This document shows positions 62,760 to 64,000 of a DNA stretch of 64,000 nucleotides, piece after piece. Numbering within the stretch: the first letter of the stretch is position 1; each line of letters starts with the position of its first letter. This stretch comes from Eopsaltria australis (Eukaryota > Chordata > Aves > Passeriformes > Petroicidae), in contig JAVTVJ010001130.1 of NCBI GenBank assembly GCA_034509425.1, forward strand, positions 186,001 to 250,000, written 5' to 3'. A model generated the notes under the pieces. That model saw only the letters and a list, made by a program, of their open reading frames with translations. It was not told where the DNA came from and did no database searches. A program made the translations under genes and the position numbers.

Positions 62760-62995
62760 AGCCTTAAGCCCACTTTCCTTGAGTGTTGTGTAATTAAAAC
62801 CCCGGCCTTGTTAATACATTAGTGAGATGTTTGCATATAATTCATCAAATGTTTATGAAAATGCGTAACAAATAATCCTGACAAACAAGTTGCTTAATTG
62901 AGAGAAGGGCTGGGAAGCCTTGTGAATTTTTAATAAAAAGGGGGAAGGAAGCACGCTACATTAATCAGACGAAGTTATCTCATTCAATATTTTCA
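62760..62995. other. Repeat-free AT-rich island
   Basis: gcatataattcatcaaatgt, gaaaatgcgtaacaaataat, tacattaatcagacgaagtt: homeodomain- and POU-like cores in a compact block. It is a candidate conserved enhancer. Confidence 0.4.
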
Positions 62996-64000
62996 AGTGG
63001 CTCCTCCAGCACACATTTTATTTCATGTCTTGCACAAAAGGAGCAGTCTCTGTCCTCCAGTGAGGTTTGCAGAGCAAGCCCTGCCTCGCTCCAAACGGGC
63101 TTTGGCTGGAGGCGTTTCCTCTGTTGCTGATCAAAATCCCAATTTTTCCTTCTGGGATTTGCACTGAGGAGCCTGAGTGTCCTTCTGCAGGCTGCAGAGA
63201 AGCAGGGGTGGTGTCAGAGCCCACAGCAGGGAGCTGAGCTCCCACCCAGCCCTCTCCTCTCTCAGCCACTCTCCCTCGTCCTGTCACTCCAAGCTCCTGG
63301 AAAATCCCCACCTTTCCTGCAGGATTCTTTCCCACCACGTCCATCTCCTCTTGGAGCAAGAGGCTGTGAGCCCACAGCTCCTCAGGTCTCCCCAGGGAGC
63401 GAGATGCACCATCAGGAGAGAGGATCGGATCCCAGAGCAGCCTGGTTTGTTTCCTCCAGCTCCTCACAATCCTCTGGGATCACACAAACATTTAATCCTG
63501 GGTCTAAGTGCTCAGAAGTGCAGCGTTCACGGGTCAGACTGAGCTTTCCTGGTCATTGGTTTGGTCTAAGTTTGGATGGACAGGAGAAAGAGCAAGGTTG
63601 GGAATGGAGGAGAGAGGAAGAGTGGAACAGAAGGAGAGAATGGATGGAAAAGGAGGGTTTGGGATGAGGGAGGTGGAGATTCATGGGGGGTGTAAGAGGA
63701 GACAGCCACATCTGGGGAGAGCAGAGGGCTGACCCTGCCCAGGTGGGTCAGAGCACCAGCACCTCGCCTTGCTGAGGATCCTGGCAGATCCTCACCTCCT
63801 TCCCTCTCCTTCTCCAGCCCCAGCTCCTGCCCTGGCTGCTTCCACCCTGCTCCTCACGGTTCCCTCCATCCCAGCTGGAAGCAGGCAGGGAAAGCTGCAG
63901 TTGGGAGCCTGAGGTGGAAACTGCTCAGGCCCAACAAAGCTCAGCCCAGCACATTTGAGTGCACTCCCAAAGCGCTGCCGCCGAGCCGGTCAGGGATGGA
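62996..64000. other. Intergenic to window end, nothing recognised
   Basis: Moderate-GC sequence. Open frames are short and look like chance. Confidence 0.4.

Overview
The window is vertebrate nuclear DNA, almost certainly from a bird and probably a songbird. Genes are compact and multi-exon with GT-AG introns, CR1 LINE fragments are frequent, introns are GC-rich and loaded with minisatellites, and there is an intact EDNRB2, a receptor gene kept by birds and other non-therian vertebrates but absent from therian mammals. From memory, VAMP7 and EDNRB2 lie close together on the part of chicken chromosome 4 that is chromosome 4A in passerines; the chromosome placement is inference.

Layout. 1-7.3 kb: the 3' half of a SLAIN-motif gene (+ strand; five coding exons to the stop codon, 3'UTR and poly(A) signals). 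8.46-22.4 kb: VAMP7 (- strand), seven coding exons giving a full 220-residue longin R-SNARE, with a probable non-coding first exon in a CpG island near 22.3 kb. 22.98-26.7 kb: POLR1D (+ strand), divergent from VAMP7 across that CpG island, with a minisatellite filling the interval. 26.87-37.1 kb: EDNRB2 (- strand), seven coding exons giving a 445-residue endothelin receptor, tail-to-tail with POLR1D, with a probable 5'UTR exon and TATA box near 37.1 kb. 37.1-64 kb: no coding exon recognised. This stretch holds CR1 fragments, LTR-like elements, many tandem arrays, a CpG-rich patch at 41.1-41.5 kb and several repeat-free AT-rich islands that are candidate EDNRB2 regulatory or otherwise conserved non-coding DNA.

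The genes are not one pathway: microtubule plus-end regulation (SLAIN), vesicle fusion (VAMP7), RNA polymerase I/III assembly (POLR1D) and melanoblast endothelin signalling (EDNRB2). The most unusual feature is architectural. In all four genes a minisatellite lies against a splice junction, and in several cases the repeat unit contains a copy of the splice signal. Examples are eleven decoy acceptors before the last SLAIN exon and about seven degenerate copies of the EDNRB2 exon 3 donor with its exonic bases. A second theme is expansion of short segments inside CR1 copies: two separate CR1 elements each amplified the same 19-bp segment, and a third carries a GGGAT array. A roughly 445-bp LTR-like repeat is present in four very similar copies.

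Limits: exon calls rest on recognising the proteins, on splice consensus and on exact phase bookkeeping. UTR, promoter, repeat-boundary and conserved-element calls are approximate, and no database search or alignment was run.
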